64,000 bases of DNA, from the NCBI GenBank assembly GCA_003117195.1, contig BDSI01000035.1:122001-186000 (forward strand). The letters are read 5' to 3'. A program made the translations under genes and the position numbers. This document shows, in pieces, positions 29,330 through 41,882 of the stretch (position 1 is the stretch's first letter; the number at the start of each line of letters is the position of its first letter). The stretch is from Eudorina sp. 2006-703-Eu-15. Taxonomy: Eukaryota > Chlorophyta > Chlorophyceae > Chlamydomonadales > Volvocaceae. Under the pieces are notes generated by a model that saw only the letters and a program-made list of their open reading frames with translations, ran no database searches and was not told the DNA's origin.

Positions 29330-29448
29330 CGGGCAACTTTGTCGTACATGTCCGCACCAAAAGCCGGGTCGTTGCCCGCCAGGTAAGCCAGGAGACCGAC
29401 CACGTCCACGGCCGGACTGGCACCATGGTCCCGGACCAATGTCCACAA
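29330..29448 (-). CDS. Candidate coding exon, unknown gene or cyclase 5' part
   Basis: Open minus-strand segment reading CRVLWTLVRDHG, DVVGLLAYLAGNDPAF and GADMYDKVAR, ending at a good donor (CCCG|GTACGA, phase 2). Hydrophobic helix-like periodicity sets it apart from its surroundings. The upstream boundary is unclear (an ACAG acceptor candidate near 29448). It could be the first known exon of the cyclase gene or belong to another gene. Confidence 0.3.
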
Positions 29449-32400
29449 AACGCGGCAAGCAATGTCTGTGCTGTCGGAAGGAGGCTTTGGGAGACAAGCT
29501 GTATGTGGATGCTGATGCCGACCGAGGTCCCGCGGGAGCAGTTCCAAAGCCGCAACGACGAACCCAGGAGTTGAACAATGTGTTGACCGAGACCTGTTAC
29601 GTAGGGCTGAATGTTCGTCGCCCTTTTGTAAACATGTCGCCGTTAGCTGTGAGCTTGTGCGGCTGCGAATGCCAAACGCCGGCAGTTCGTCCGAAAGGAG
29701 GTCAACTGCCAGTGTGCGACGTCCATGGCTCAAGAAAGCCGTTTCTGTGAGGAGCGGAACGTAGTGTTCTGAAATCCTTGTCGAATGAATACACTCTGGC
29801 GATTCAACACCATCCTTGCGACCTGCACACCGGTCGTCACCAGAAGCCATTTCTACAAGCCGAGGCCGCAGCGGAGGCCATCGCCACCGCAAAAGCTGTG
29901 CCAAGTATACCGGCACCGTCGAGCATCTACACGTATCAGGATTTAAGTCCGATGTATATTACCTGTTTTACCCCATGCAGACTCCACGCCGGGACCGCTG
30001 CCGAAACATGACGATGCAAGTTTTTGCTTCCATCGCATGACGTGAGGAACCTTTCCTTTAGACGGCCCCGGTTGTCCGATTCCCAGGTCAGGCTGCTGCA
30101 GGTCACAACGCGGGTTTCGCAAGGTTTCCGAAAGCTATCATAAAACTCGGGCGCAAAGCATGCACTATCGTATGAAACAAAGGCTAATGGCCACGACTGT
30201 GATAAGGAACATTGCGGCTCTAATTTCGATGGTTGGTGTGCAAATCTGCTTGCATCAATAATGTACATGCCTCACGTGATAGCAGAAGTGACAGCTTGCA
30301 ATCGTTGATGAGGGTGCAGGGTTGGATTACGACAAAACAACAGCGGCCGTTGACATTGACGATCGCCGAATGGCCGAAAGCAGATTATGTTTGTCTTAGC
30401 AAACAAGTTTTGTGCTGTTTCTCCGTTTATACTGTAGACCACCTCCATGGAAGACCTTCGGGCTTCCAGCATTTGCTGTCGTCGTCCATCATTTACTGTG
30501 ACGCATCCGCTCGCCCGGAATCCTGTTCACGGGCTGTTGGTATAAAATGCCATTCACGTGTGTCAGCATATGGCCCGGGCACGGGTAGCACGTGCTGTAC
30601 ACTGCGCTTGAATGTAGCAATTAAACATTTCGATTTTGTATGCCTGTTTAAATTACAAGGTGCCGGTAAGCAAACATTGTGTTTTGGGTCCTTCCATGAA
30701 GTGCTCGTCAGTCGCCCGGATGCGTACGTACGTAACGGTACGTACTGGTACGTGCAGCGGCCATTCTTTGATTGATCGCAATGACAACCGGCCAGCACCA
30801 TCTAGTTACGCTGGTTTGTGGGGACTCCAGTCCTGTGGATCCCAGTGTGCTGCGCGTCATGCAGCTACACAACCGTGACGGCCAGTGTCCAAAAATCCGC
30901 CTGGGCACCGTCTGGGGCCGAGATGTAATACGGACGCAAGTGCTAATTAGTTGTAGGATGTTTCAAGTTTAACGTAGTCATCTTAGTACGTCCTGGTACG
31001 ACGTGCGAGATGCGGCGTAACTCAGCCTACAAAAGGTGGCCATCAGCTTGACATCCGCTTCGCGGGTATTCATTCACAGGGACTTCCTCGCACGGAGCGC
31101 AAAAGCCGCAACCTAGGATGCCTCTCACCGCAAGCCTTACGCAAACTGCTGCTGCCTATGTATATGGCATATCATGGACACGTGCAGCGATTCGCCGGAA
31201 ACGGGTAGACATTTCGCTGACGGTCAGCCCTTAACGTTATCGTTACAGTTGGTCAAAGCGCAAAACTTCATTGAAGGTCGTATCTGCGTCTGCAGGCTGG
31301 CAAACGCCACACCGCCCAGCTGCGGAGACACTTTGCCCCGGCAAGACCATCTGCCGTCGTCAGTCCTCGCCACGCCGTTCAGATGTGATTGTGCCGGCCG
31401 GCACGTTGCCGCAACGGCAATGTCGGTCCAGCTCCATACAGAGGCACTGCCTTTCGCTCACGATTAAGACCAGAATATGCCAGGCACACCATCCGCCTTA
31501 CTTCGCTCCGAGTGGCCCCCAGACGAGGAAGCAGACGCACCTTCTCCCATTTCCTGGTCCTGGCAGGCAGGTAGGTGCTCCCCCTCAGCGCTTGGTCATG
31601 CATGCCACGTTGCACGCACCTTTTACGCGCATGTGGGAAAGCACATGTGCGGGGCACCAAGCTCAGGCGATCAGGTATCTGCCTAGCCAACCGGCGACCC
31701 GTGCCAAACTCCCGTGCCCAACCACATCATTGCCCGCCTAGCCGCGTCTACCAATACAGCCGCCACTCGCGAGTACGGAGTGAAGCGGAAACCGTCCAAG
31801 CCGTAATGCTCGATAACGCGCGTCGGGTCGGGGAGCGGTGGGGGAGCGGGAACGGGCACCTGCACTGCCTGACAGGGCTGATGCCAGTAGCTCCCTCATG
31901 AGATGCCCCAGGCTGCAGCGGGGCAATGCGCGACGCAACGAAAGTCATCGTCCCGAATCCGTTCAACCGTTCCAACTGCTTCAATACACAATGATTCAGT
32001 CCAGTCAAGCCATGCTTCACGGCATGTGGGCAGACAATGCCAATCGAAGGCAACAAGTCAATCCCACCGAGCCCGACCCAACTCACGGGCGGTGGAGTCA
32101 GTCGCACGCAACAAAATTGCCGGCGTCTTGCGGCATACGCGCCACTCGAAGCAACGGTCCGGCCGGTATGAGCAATATCGCGCCGCGCGCCTACCCTCCT
32201 CACTCGCAACTGGGAAGGGACTCGAGTGGTCACCATTCCAGCCGGGGCCATAACGAAACCCCCCAACCCAGGATTCATCAGTAGGTAGCGAGAAAGTAAG
32301 GCAGCCGTCAGGACTCATGGCCAAACAGCTCCACTCGGACCCATACCCCTGTCACATTCCGCCTCCTCCTCCTCCTCCTTCCTGCGTCACCTGGACGGGA

Positions 32401-33016
32401 CTGCCCTGGCGGCCGCAGTTCGGCCAGAGCACGGTCGTCCTCCGATGTACCGGTCCGTTTTCAACAGCCATGAGCGGATGCAATGCGGCGATGCAACCCT
32501 GCAATCGCCCCACCTGGCTAGCAACTCACGATCGCTCCGTCCGACTGCTGTATATTTGTCAACCGTGATCAACGCGCGGTAATACTCTGTTCGGACATTC
32601 AACCGACGGCCGAGGCAAGCTGTGCGATTCGCCAACGCAGCCGTACAGAGCGCCAAACCCAACGAAACCTATCTGAATATGTAATGCACATGCGTGCCGT
32701 CCTCATGCCGTCACGTACAGGGGTAGTCCCTCGCCGCATATGCCCACCCACTTCACCCGACCGACCCAGATCACTCCTTCAAGACCCCGTCTCCAGTCCC
32801 AGCCAATCAGCCTGGCCTCCCCGGCCAGAGCCGACCGCCAAGCGATCTCACAATCGCAAGACCCCGCCGCCGCGCGAGGTTGGGGACCGGTGACTGGCTA
32901 CGTGAGCAGGAGACAGCAGAGCACGCTGATTGGCCCGCGTGGCTCCGGCGAGGCGCCCGCAGGCGAGCTAGTCCCTCCACCAATGCCTTGTATCGTTGGC
33001 ATAACAATACCCGCCA
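29449..33016. other. Stretch without a recognisable gene
   Basis: Alternates between moderately AT-rich and GC-rich sequence. Several short ORFs on both strands, none with a domain I recognise. One patch on the minus strand around 31860-31690 (DPTRVIEHYGLDGFRFTPYS) looks protein-like but I could not link it to a gene. Confidence 0.4.
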
Positions 33017-35305
33017 TCAGTACCTCCAGGCCGGTCGGAAGTCCACATTGGCCAGGCTACTGACGCTGAAGCCGCTGCGACCGCCGCCCGCGCCAGGCCC
33101 GCGGGAGCGGTGGTGGAGCACGTCATGGAGCGCCAGGCGGGTGGAGGCGCTGGTGAAGACTCCGGCGGCTGGTAGTGGCGGCGTGTTGCGACCGCCCGCG
33201 AAGCTGGCGCCGTACACAGGTGTGTAACGACCACTTCCGCTGCCGACGCCGCTACCGCGGTGTAGCCCCGCGCCTCCGGCCGCACCGCCGAAGCTGCTGA
33301 CGCTGGGGCTGGCTGGATGGCGGCCGGCGCCAGCTACCACCGCCGTACTTCTATCAGCAGCCCGGTTGTTGGACCCCCTGCTACCGCTGCCGCTGTTACG
33401 CTGCGGGCTCGGGCCAGAAGGCTTATGCATCGATGTGGGTCGACCGGCGTTGTAGTATCCGGCTGGGGCAGCACCGCCCGCACCTCCTCCGCCCCAGCCG
33501 TTGCGGCTGCTCGCCGGGCTTCTGGCCAGTCTGGTCGCGATGGGTGGCGTCTGGTGACCGATTTGTGTCGAGAGCGCGTCCGCGGAGGGCTGCACTGACG
33601 CAGGTCCCGCTGCGCCGACCCGTGGTTCGGTCGCCGATGGCCCCCCAAGTCCGTCGCGTGCCTCATGCAGCTCCCCGTCGGCCCGGCCCCCCAAACCCCC
33701 ACCGCCGTACACTTGCGCGCCCGCTTGCCGAAGCCCCACATCGTTCGGAAGCGGGCTGGCGGCACCCCGACCGCCGCCGCCCCTGCCGCTGGTCGGCGTC
33801 GCAGCGAGACCCCCAAAGGCTGCTGCTGATGCAGCGGCGCTCGCAGTGCTGCTGCTCCGGCTGCCAACGCAACTGGCTGCGGAGCCGCGATGGCTCCCGG
33901 GGCCCCGGTCAGGGGCACCGCGAGCAGGTGCGATGTGGGAGCTAGAGCTCGCGTTTCCTGGGCTGACGGTTGCTGCAGCCCCCGACGCGGTTGTGGAGGC
34001 AGTGCAGCACGACGACGACAGGACGGCGCTGCCGACCGCGTGGGAGACGCTGCAGACGCTGACGGACGCACTGGCAGTTGGCTCCCGGCCGGGGGCGCCG
34101 CCGCAACCCCCGCCGCTGCTGCCTCCCAGGGCCGCATGCGGGCGGTGTCCGCAAGCAGCCGTCGCGGAGCTCTTCCCAGCGCCATGCGGTGGCAGTTGCG
34201 GGGCTGTCGCCACACAGGCAGTGGCGGCGCAAGTGTCAGGAGAGACGGAGGGTGTAGAGGACCGCAGGCTTGGTTGCGGCACCCCTCGGCAAACAGGTGC
34301 AGAAGTACCTGAGCAGCCGGGATATACGCCGCTGCTGCCACCGTCGCTGGTATGAGGTGCACCCGTTGAACTGCCGCACCCGCAAGTGCTGCTGCCGCAT
34401 TCTCCATGGCTGCTACAAGCGATGGTGCTACACGCGCCGCCGCTGCTGCAGTTGGCCGTTTCGGCGCCAGCGGCGGACGCAACGCTGCAGCCACCGGAAC
34501 TCGGCCTTGTGCCAACGCGCGGAGCAGCTCCAACAGCCTGCCGTGAGGCAGACTTGGCCGGCAGACAAAAGGCGGAGGCAGCTACCGCGGCCTGGCCGCT
34601 TTCGCACGCGTCCGCAGCCAGATCTGCTGTTTCAACCACCACGTCTAATGCAGGCGTATTTGTTCGTCCGCAATTGGCGCGGTGTCCCAGGCGCATGTCG
34701 TTTGCGTCATTCACAGCGGCAGTACTGGGAGCCTGCGCACTGGATTGTGAAGGGCTGGATGGCAGCGTCGACACCACGGTATGCGCCGCGTCTCCAGCCA
34801 TGGGAGGCGCACAGGCAGTGTCCCTGCACAAGATTCCGGCCCTTTTATCGGAAGTACCGGGCGCGTCAAGCTCTGCATCAGCGCCAGGTACGTTGAGGTT
34901 GCTGTCTGTTGCCCGCTCTTGAGCCATAACGGCAGCGCCCTGCTGCACCCATAATGGGACGGCAATCGCAAGAACGTGAATGTAAATGCGCACAATCCAG
35001 CTGTCGGTCACGACGCATCATAAACCTGTGCACTGACTGTCAACCGTTGCCAACGGACTTCAAAACTTTTTAAGCTATATATGGATATTTAACACGGTCG
35101 GGCTTGCACGCACCTTCTGCCGCTCATCCCCAATTGAAGACACTGTCTCCGGGTTCGAATGGCCGTCCGCATCGCAGTCCTTTTCTGTAGCCTTTTTCGT
35201 CACCTTTGCAGCAATATCAGGGCTCCACACGTCGGCCTGTGTCGGCAAAGTTCCCACGCCTGCTTGAATATCCTCCAGCTCCTGCAATAGTTCGACAAAT
35301 CCCAT
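33017..35305 (-). CDS. Ser/Ala/Gly-rich protein of unknown function (two-exon model)
   Basis: Exon 1 is 35305-35114 (MGFVELLQELEDIQAGVGTL..., donor CAGAAG|GTGCGT). Exon 2 is 34942-33017, acceptor GTGCAG, open to a TGA. Phases match and the total is 705 aa. Exon 1 is acidic and helix-like; exon 2 is dominated by Ser, Ala, Gly and Pro, with Cys/Ser/Gly clusters (CGSSTCGCGSSTG) and Gly-rich stretches, and ends FSVSSLANVDFRPAWRY. A donor (TGGAG|GTACTG) just before the stop means further 3' exons are possible. No catalytic motif, signal peptide or clear membrane segment. I do not recognise it; the upstream flank is AT-rich, as expected of a promoter region. Confidence 0.5.
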
Positions 35306-38300
35306 TTGCGCAGCGTTGTATCAGAGCGCTGTCACTTCGCGGCAGAACGGCATGGAGCAACCGGTCAAGCCGCAAGCGTCACCTTGAACGCCTTTAAACG
35401 TTGCTCCTGGAGCTTTTGATCTTCTTCTTGCCATAGTTTAAAACAACCAAAGCAAGATGCCATCTTGCATGCTGCTAAAGTTGTTAGCTAGCGACTCTGC
35501 ACACGCTACATAGTGATGACTGGTTGCGCCATAGGCAAACATGCGATATCTGATACAAGTTTGTGGCGTAGATTATTATGAAAATATACTGCCATGTACT
35601 TCGATACCAACCCAACGCGAGGCTGCACTACGGCTGGATCCAAGTTTCTATTTCGCTGACACGTACATATATCCTTGGATGAATTGTTCACTCAGACATT
35701 TATGAGGAAATCTCCAGCACTGCGCGTAAAGTGCTGCAGCTGCAACGGGCGCGTCAACGGGTTAGCTACACATAATTACGCGTTGCTGACTCCTTCGATG
35801 CTTCACCAGACTGAATGAGTATATATTTTATGAAATGCTCTTCCCACGGGTAGACATATTAACATAATTTCCGCAAGGGGGCCGACTCTCACACATACTC
35901 ACACCTCGGGGTGACACGTTCGGGGAATGCCGCCCTCGCTTCTTGTTTCACCAAAAGTACACTTCATAGACCCTCGGCAGTGCTAACTAACATCCTCCTT
36001 TCATACTGAGAGATAAAATAAACATGACGGCACATGTAACGGTTTGTTGCCAAGGTGAAGAAGGGGTCGATCAGGATGGCCGGCCTCTTCCACATCACGA
36101 TCTCAGCGCATTCAGCCCAAACAAAATGATAACCGCAAGCGTACAGGGGAAATTTACCACTATGACAACCTTTCCCTTTCCCTCTCACCTGTTGTACGGC
36201 GAGCTCGTTATCCAGCCCGCTAAGTGTCATTATTACGTAATGCACATCCCGCGGTGCCGCAGATCTAACTATCATCTCGTACAGACCGGCATCTGGATTC
36301 AATGTCATCGCTGCCTTCAAGTGCAAAGCGACTCGAGCCTGAATGCCACCGAAGATTACATACACACCGAGCCACGCAAGGGCCACAAAACATGCCGTAC
36401 AGAAGAGCGCCGGCCGAGCTCGCCGAGTCTGTGCCGAGCTGTGGCAGGGCAAAGCGCCAAGCAGCGACAGATCAAGCCGATATAAAGAGAATATGGCGCA
36501 CGGCACCTTTCACATGGAACCTGAACCTGAACCCAGCCCACCTAGCTGCAATCACTGCAGTCCTGCGTGCTGGTGCCAGACGAGCGGCCGGTGAGCCGAA
36601 CACGGAAACAAACCCACACGCACACGCGGACCATCTGGCGCCGCCGCGTGCCAGGGCGTGCATCGCCAGGACGCGACCACAGATTCGCCAACCCGTGCCC
36701 TAAGTCGTCTCGAATCTTTACATACTTCTTTAAAAGCCGGTAAGCAAGGCAGGGTGCAGCGGAGTCGAGTCTAGACCTAGGGAGGCGCCCCCTGGATCAC
36801 GTCCATTCCGTGCCAACGCCGCGGCTCCATTTGAGCTAACGCCCTCCCTAGGGACCACAGTACCATACCGCTCGCCTGGTCGCCTGACGATCATCTCAGA
36901 CCAGACCAGCAGACAGGATCACGGCGCCTCGACGGATGGGTCGCACGCGGCGGCGGCAGGTGACGTGACGGCACCGGTTCCGTAATCAGCTGACAGCTTC
37001 GCCAGCGCACCAGATCCAGCGAACAGGTGCTGCGGTCAACAGCGCCGGGGCCCAGCCACACAGCGCGAAGGCACGGGCGATGGCCACCACCGTGGCCACG
37101 GCGTTGGGGGAAGGCTCACGTCAGTGGAGCGCTCGCGGAGGAACTGCAGCCACCCGCCGAAACCAGGAACACACACGTTCGTTCAAGGCGTAAGAATGCA
37201 TACCGTATACATCGCCGCGTACACCCGCGTGAGCAGCAGCCCACGTTTATTCCCTTGTGGTACCCTCCGGGGGTTCTCGTCCTCAGCCCCGTTACACCCG
37301 GGCCGGGCAGGCCTACCCCGAACCGCCCGCAGCATCTGTGTCAATCCCCAGCCCGCGGAGCGGACCACGAGGCGGAGCTGAAAGCACCGCAGGAACGGCG
37401 AGGAGCAGACGCGCTGCGAGGCGCCGGGATCCTGCCCTTTGCGCGCGCACGCACACAGTCACACACACACGCGGCTCTTGTCCACACACACAAACACACA
37501 CGACTGGATTTCTATTCTCGCGGCTCAATTCCTTTATACAAACACACACGTTGCACGTCCTGACGACACGCAAGCAGACCATAGCAGCCAGAGGTACGGC
37601 AGTCTTTCAGTAGAGCCCTTGAAAACACGGAAGGCACGTGCAGTGAGCAGGACTCGCACGTGGGGGCAGCCAGGGAGGGCGCCACCGCCGGCCCCAGGGT
37701 GAGACCGTGCAACCGAATCGCGAAGACCGCGAACCCATGCATCAAAATACCAAATGCAGCATATATCTCCTAATCTCCACAGGACCGGAACATCAAGTTT
37801 CCCCCAGCCCCGTCCACTCGTCACGCTTCGGACACCCCGGCCGTGCCCGGGATGTCCGGTGGGGCACGTGCGCGTGCGGTCTTGTTGCGGTCTTGTCGCG
37901 GTCTTGTCGCGGTGCGACTGAGAGGATACCATGGGAGGGAACCCCGGGGGAACCCCCCGACTCACCCCGCATCGCACGCAGAGCACGCGGGGCGGACTCG
38001 GCAAGCCCGTCCAGAACCTCACCACGTCACCAGGAACGCCACCGACCGTCTGCAACTGGGCGCTGAGCTGAGCGCGACGGTGGCATCCGTGAGCGGGCAG
38101 CCGGGCAGGCCGCGCACGCCGCGACATCCCGATCCCTCGCGCACGTTCCCCGCCCCGATCCGCCAGGCCAAGAAATCAACCGGGTGCCCCAGCCAAATAT
38201 CCGCTCTCCCGTCCTCTCTGCGCAGCGGCTGTGCCCCCCCACTGAGCCGTGCAGACGGCGTCGTTCCTCGCACCGGCCGCAGCCCCTGAGGGACGCCCTC

Positions 38301-39460
38301 ACTGTCACCCGGGAAACACGGCGCGCTGGCGTACGCGCCGCAGAGGGGACCCCGCGCTTCCACGTCCAGAAACCACAGGACACACAACCAAGGAAGCCCC
38401 AGATCCCCAGCAGAGCCAAAGGGGAGACACAAACGCGCCCCGAAACCACCGCATGAACAGCGCAATCGCCTGCTCGCCATGCGTCTTGAGCCAGCGCCGA
38501 CATCCCCTAGGGGCCGAGGCCACTCCAGGGGCCATGCGCATGGACCGGCACCAGTCCCCATATGTGCGAATCGCTCACAGAGCACGTCGGGGTCATGGGC
38601 GGTCCCGTGGGGCACGCCCATGGTCTGATAAATTCAGCGTCTGCTGACAGTGCGTACAATCCTGCAGCGGCGCCCGGGGGCCAACTCCTCCCCGACGAGA
38701 GACAACTGCGTGTGCTTGTCCATGCACATGCGCAGCTGGGTACCCACGGGCCGGACCGAGTCTCGAAACTTGCTCAGCACGACAGCCCTGACCCTGACCC
38801 TGACCTGGCGTATTATTCATCAATGCCGATGCCGGTCGCCGATTATTCTGCCCACGCCACCACGCACACCAACCGGCACATGCAGCTTACGTTTCATCTT
38901 CCGCACAATGCCCCAAAAGACACACACGGGTGCCCTCGCTTAAGATACACACACACACACACACACACACCGCAAGTTTTAGCAAGTATTCGGGCCTGGG
39001 TGGTTCTGGGTGGGCTTCTCATCAAACACACACACACACACACACCGCTCTCGCGGGGGGTCCCTAGAGACTCAAACTCAACAGCGCGCATGCGTCCGAA
39101 TGCTGAACGCGGGGCTGCTGGGTCTTGTCCTGCCGCCCAACCTGCGGGAGCCTTCACCAACACAGCCCTTGTGTAACGAGAGCTACGGGATGGACAAGAT
39201 GGCGGGGTGCGACCCCGTAAATCACAAATGAGACTTCAATGCCGCAGGCGAGCCCGCGCGGCCAGACACCACACCCACACCCACGACGGAGGGCCGCATT
39301 GAGCCGCCCAGTGGTCTCCAGCCGCCCAAATGGCCTGCCGCCATGACAGCCCCTTTCCGATAGCAAATGTGAAGAGAAAAGACATCGATCTCAGTAAAAC
39401 AGCCGATGCGCGATGCGACCACCGCGGGGGGATGCTGTACCCTCTCGGCCCCACCGCCGG
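35306..39460. other. Four-kilobase stretch without a recognisable gene
   Basis: AT-rich from 35306 to about 36250 (promoter side of the 35305 gene), then GC-rich with CA/CAC simple repeats around 37450-37530, 38948-38970 and 39028-39046. ORFs on both strands between 37500 and 38700 overlap each other with no motif I recognise. Confidence 0.4.
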
Positions 39461-41882
39461 CTAGCCCTCAACCTCCATCCGATCAACGGCTGCAGCAACG
39501 CCGCCGCCGCCGCCGCCGCCGCTGCCTCCGTCAGCAGCCGCTGACAAGGCGCTGCCGCCGCGCCCCTCCGCCAGCGCCTTGTCTGCGTGGCAATGCTGAT
39601 CAGCTGCCTCCTTCGTGCCGCCCGCCTCCGCCGCTCCCCTACCGCCGTCTCCGCCGGCGGGCTCGTCCGCCTTTCCGGCGTCGCCGCAGGCCTTGCCCGC
39701 CGACCCGGTCTGCACCTTCCAGCGCTGACGGCAATCGAGCGGAAGGGCAGCGACCAAGGGTGGGCGTCACTCCCCGACGTGCTTGAGCGCTGGTACGATG
39801 ACGTGTTGATACGACATGTTGGTACAATACACTTCCCTTCATCACCCAACCCGCAGGCACACGCCTCCTGCTCGGCAACACCAACTAAGCTCCCCGCCAT
39901 TCGGTCTTTGAATTAACCCCCTCTTGACCCCGTCCCGACCGGCCCCGAGCCGTCTGCCGCACACGGGGCACCAACCCTGCAGGCGCAAACGCCCCAGCCG
40001 CACGTACCTGGCCACCGTCACCGCCCTCCGCCTCGCCCTCATCCATCGAGCTCTTGGACCCACCCTCGCCGCCTGCCTCGGGCGCAGCCTCGCCGACAGC
40101 CGTCTCGTCAGCCGGCTGCATCCCTTCAGAACCCTCCGCAGCGATGCCGCCCCAGTGCGCACCCCGCGCGTCCTTCTCTCTTGGGTCTCCCGCCATCCGT
40201 CGGGATGCAGGGGCGTCTTTTGGCTCGCCATACTTGACGGCTGCAGGCCCCTCGGGCGTTGCAAGCTTCGTGGCAGCTGCCGCTGCAGCAGTGGTGGCCC
40301 TCATGGGCGGGTCGTTTACGGCGACGGTATCCTGGGTCGGTCGCGAGCCAGCGCCTTTGGGCTGCTGCTGCTGCTGTTGCGGAGGCGGCACCTTCGAATC
40401 GGGTTGCGCTGAGGCGGTGGCGGCAGCGCCCTGCGCCCAGTTGCCGTTGCCGCTGCCCTGCCGGGCCGGCCACGACGGCCCCGCCGCCCTGGGCGGGCCC
40501 GGCCGCGGCGGCAGCGCCTCCTGCGCCGACGACCGCTCCGGCGGCTGGCTTGCGTGGTGAGCGCGCTCCAGATCAACGTTCGGTGTCGGCGAGCCTTGCG
40601 CTGTCCGTGGCGCTGGAGGCTGCTGCGGCTGCGACTGCGACTGCGGCGGCCGCGGCCGCTGTGGGTGCTGCTGCGGCAGTGGCAGATGCGAGCCAGTACC
40701 CGCGGCGCTACCTCTGCCCGCAGTGGTGGCACCGCCGGCACTCGGCAGCGGACGGTGGTCGATCGTCTGCGGTATGGTCCGGCTTGGCAGCTGCTGCTGC
40801 TGCGCCGGCTGTGACGGCGGCGGCGCAGTGCTCTGCTGCTGTTGGTGCTGCTGCTGCTGCTGCGCCTGTGGCGCCGGCGAGGGTGACGGGGCTAGTTGAG
40901 AGTGCGCGGGCCGCAGAAGCGGACCTTGCACGCTGGCCGCGTCATTCAATCGCGGCGGGTCGTACTCCCCGTCAAGATCCAAATCACGCTCCCGATGCAA
41001 CAGCAGGTTCTGCAGAACGGAGGGTGCAGGTGGCAGCGCAAACGGCATGGGGGGCGGGCCCGGCGGCTCCGCCGGCGGCGTTGAGCCCGGCGCTGGCGGC
41101 GCTGGTGGCGCCGCCACGGGCCGGCCGGCCGTGTACGGTACACGGTGCTGCACCGGCGGGGCGACGGCCGCCGCGCCGGCGCCCGCCGGCGCTGGCGCCT
41201 GCTGCTGCCGTGGATGGTGCTGCTGCGGCGGCGGGGGCTGGTGGTGCAAGGACCGGCGGTGGGACTCGTCCACTGGCGCCTCGCCGGCGAGCGCGCAGGT
41301 CGTTCCAGTCAGTGCGGTGGTGATGGTGGGTGCAAGGCCGGGGCCCGCCACGACGGGGCCGCCGGCGTCGGCCGCGGCGCCGCTGCCGCCGGCAGCTGCC
41401 GCCGCGAGGACAGCCGCCATGGTCTGCCCCGCGCCCGCACTGTTGATCAGGCTCTGCAGCTGGGTTGCGTTGAAAGTCTGGGTGATGACGTTGTTCAGAT
41501 CATCTGATGACAGCGGCTCGTCCTGCAGAGGATTGCGCGGCCGTGCGGATGTTGGGCGTTCAGCCGGCCGACAAGTACGACCATGTACGGACAAGCTGCT
41601 TTCTAAGTTCTGAGGTTATGTAACACATGACATATGACAGCTGTGAGCAGGTCAAGCCGGCGACTTCCCTCTGCACGGACGCGTGTGCACGGCTCAGCCT
41701 GTTGGCAAAAGGAAGTCTCTAGATAACAGGAGAACCACCCGTAGCGTTCAGCCCCTTGGTAGCATCTGTTCTTTACGGCGCCCCGCCCCAATTTTGCCTC
41801 CGTACCTGCTGTACGACAATCTGGCACACCAGCTGAAGACTGCCGTCGGGGGCGACCTCGGGGTTGCCCACAAGGTACGGCC
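39461..41882 (-). CDS. Gln/Pro/Ala-rich protein, unknown; 3' three exons
   Basis: Exons 41882-41806, 41522-40008 and 39724-39461 join in phase (entry phase 1, then 0, 0) and end at TAG. The first reads YLVGNPEVAPDGSLQLVCQI; the second starts DEPLSSDDLNNVITQTFNAT and then becomes Pro/Gln/Ala-rich with poly-Gln runs; the third is Lys/Gly/Glu-rich and ends DRMEVEG. About 617 residues are visible. The composition is that of a transcriptional regulator or RNA-binding scaffold, but there is no diagnostic domain. No upstream exon could be fixed, so it may be a separate gene starting between 41.9 and 44.1 kb, or the 3' end of the AP2 gene if that gene splices past its apparent stop at 44121. Confidence 0.5.
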
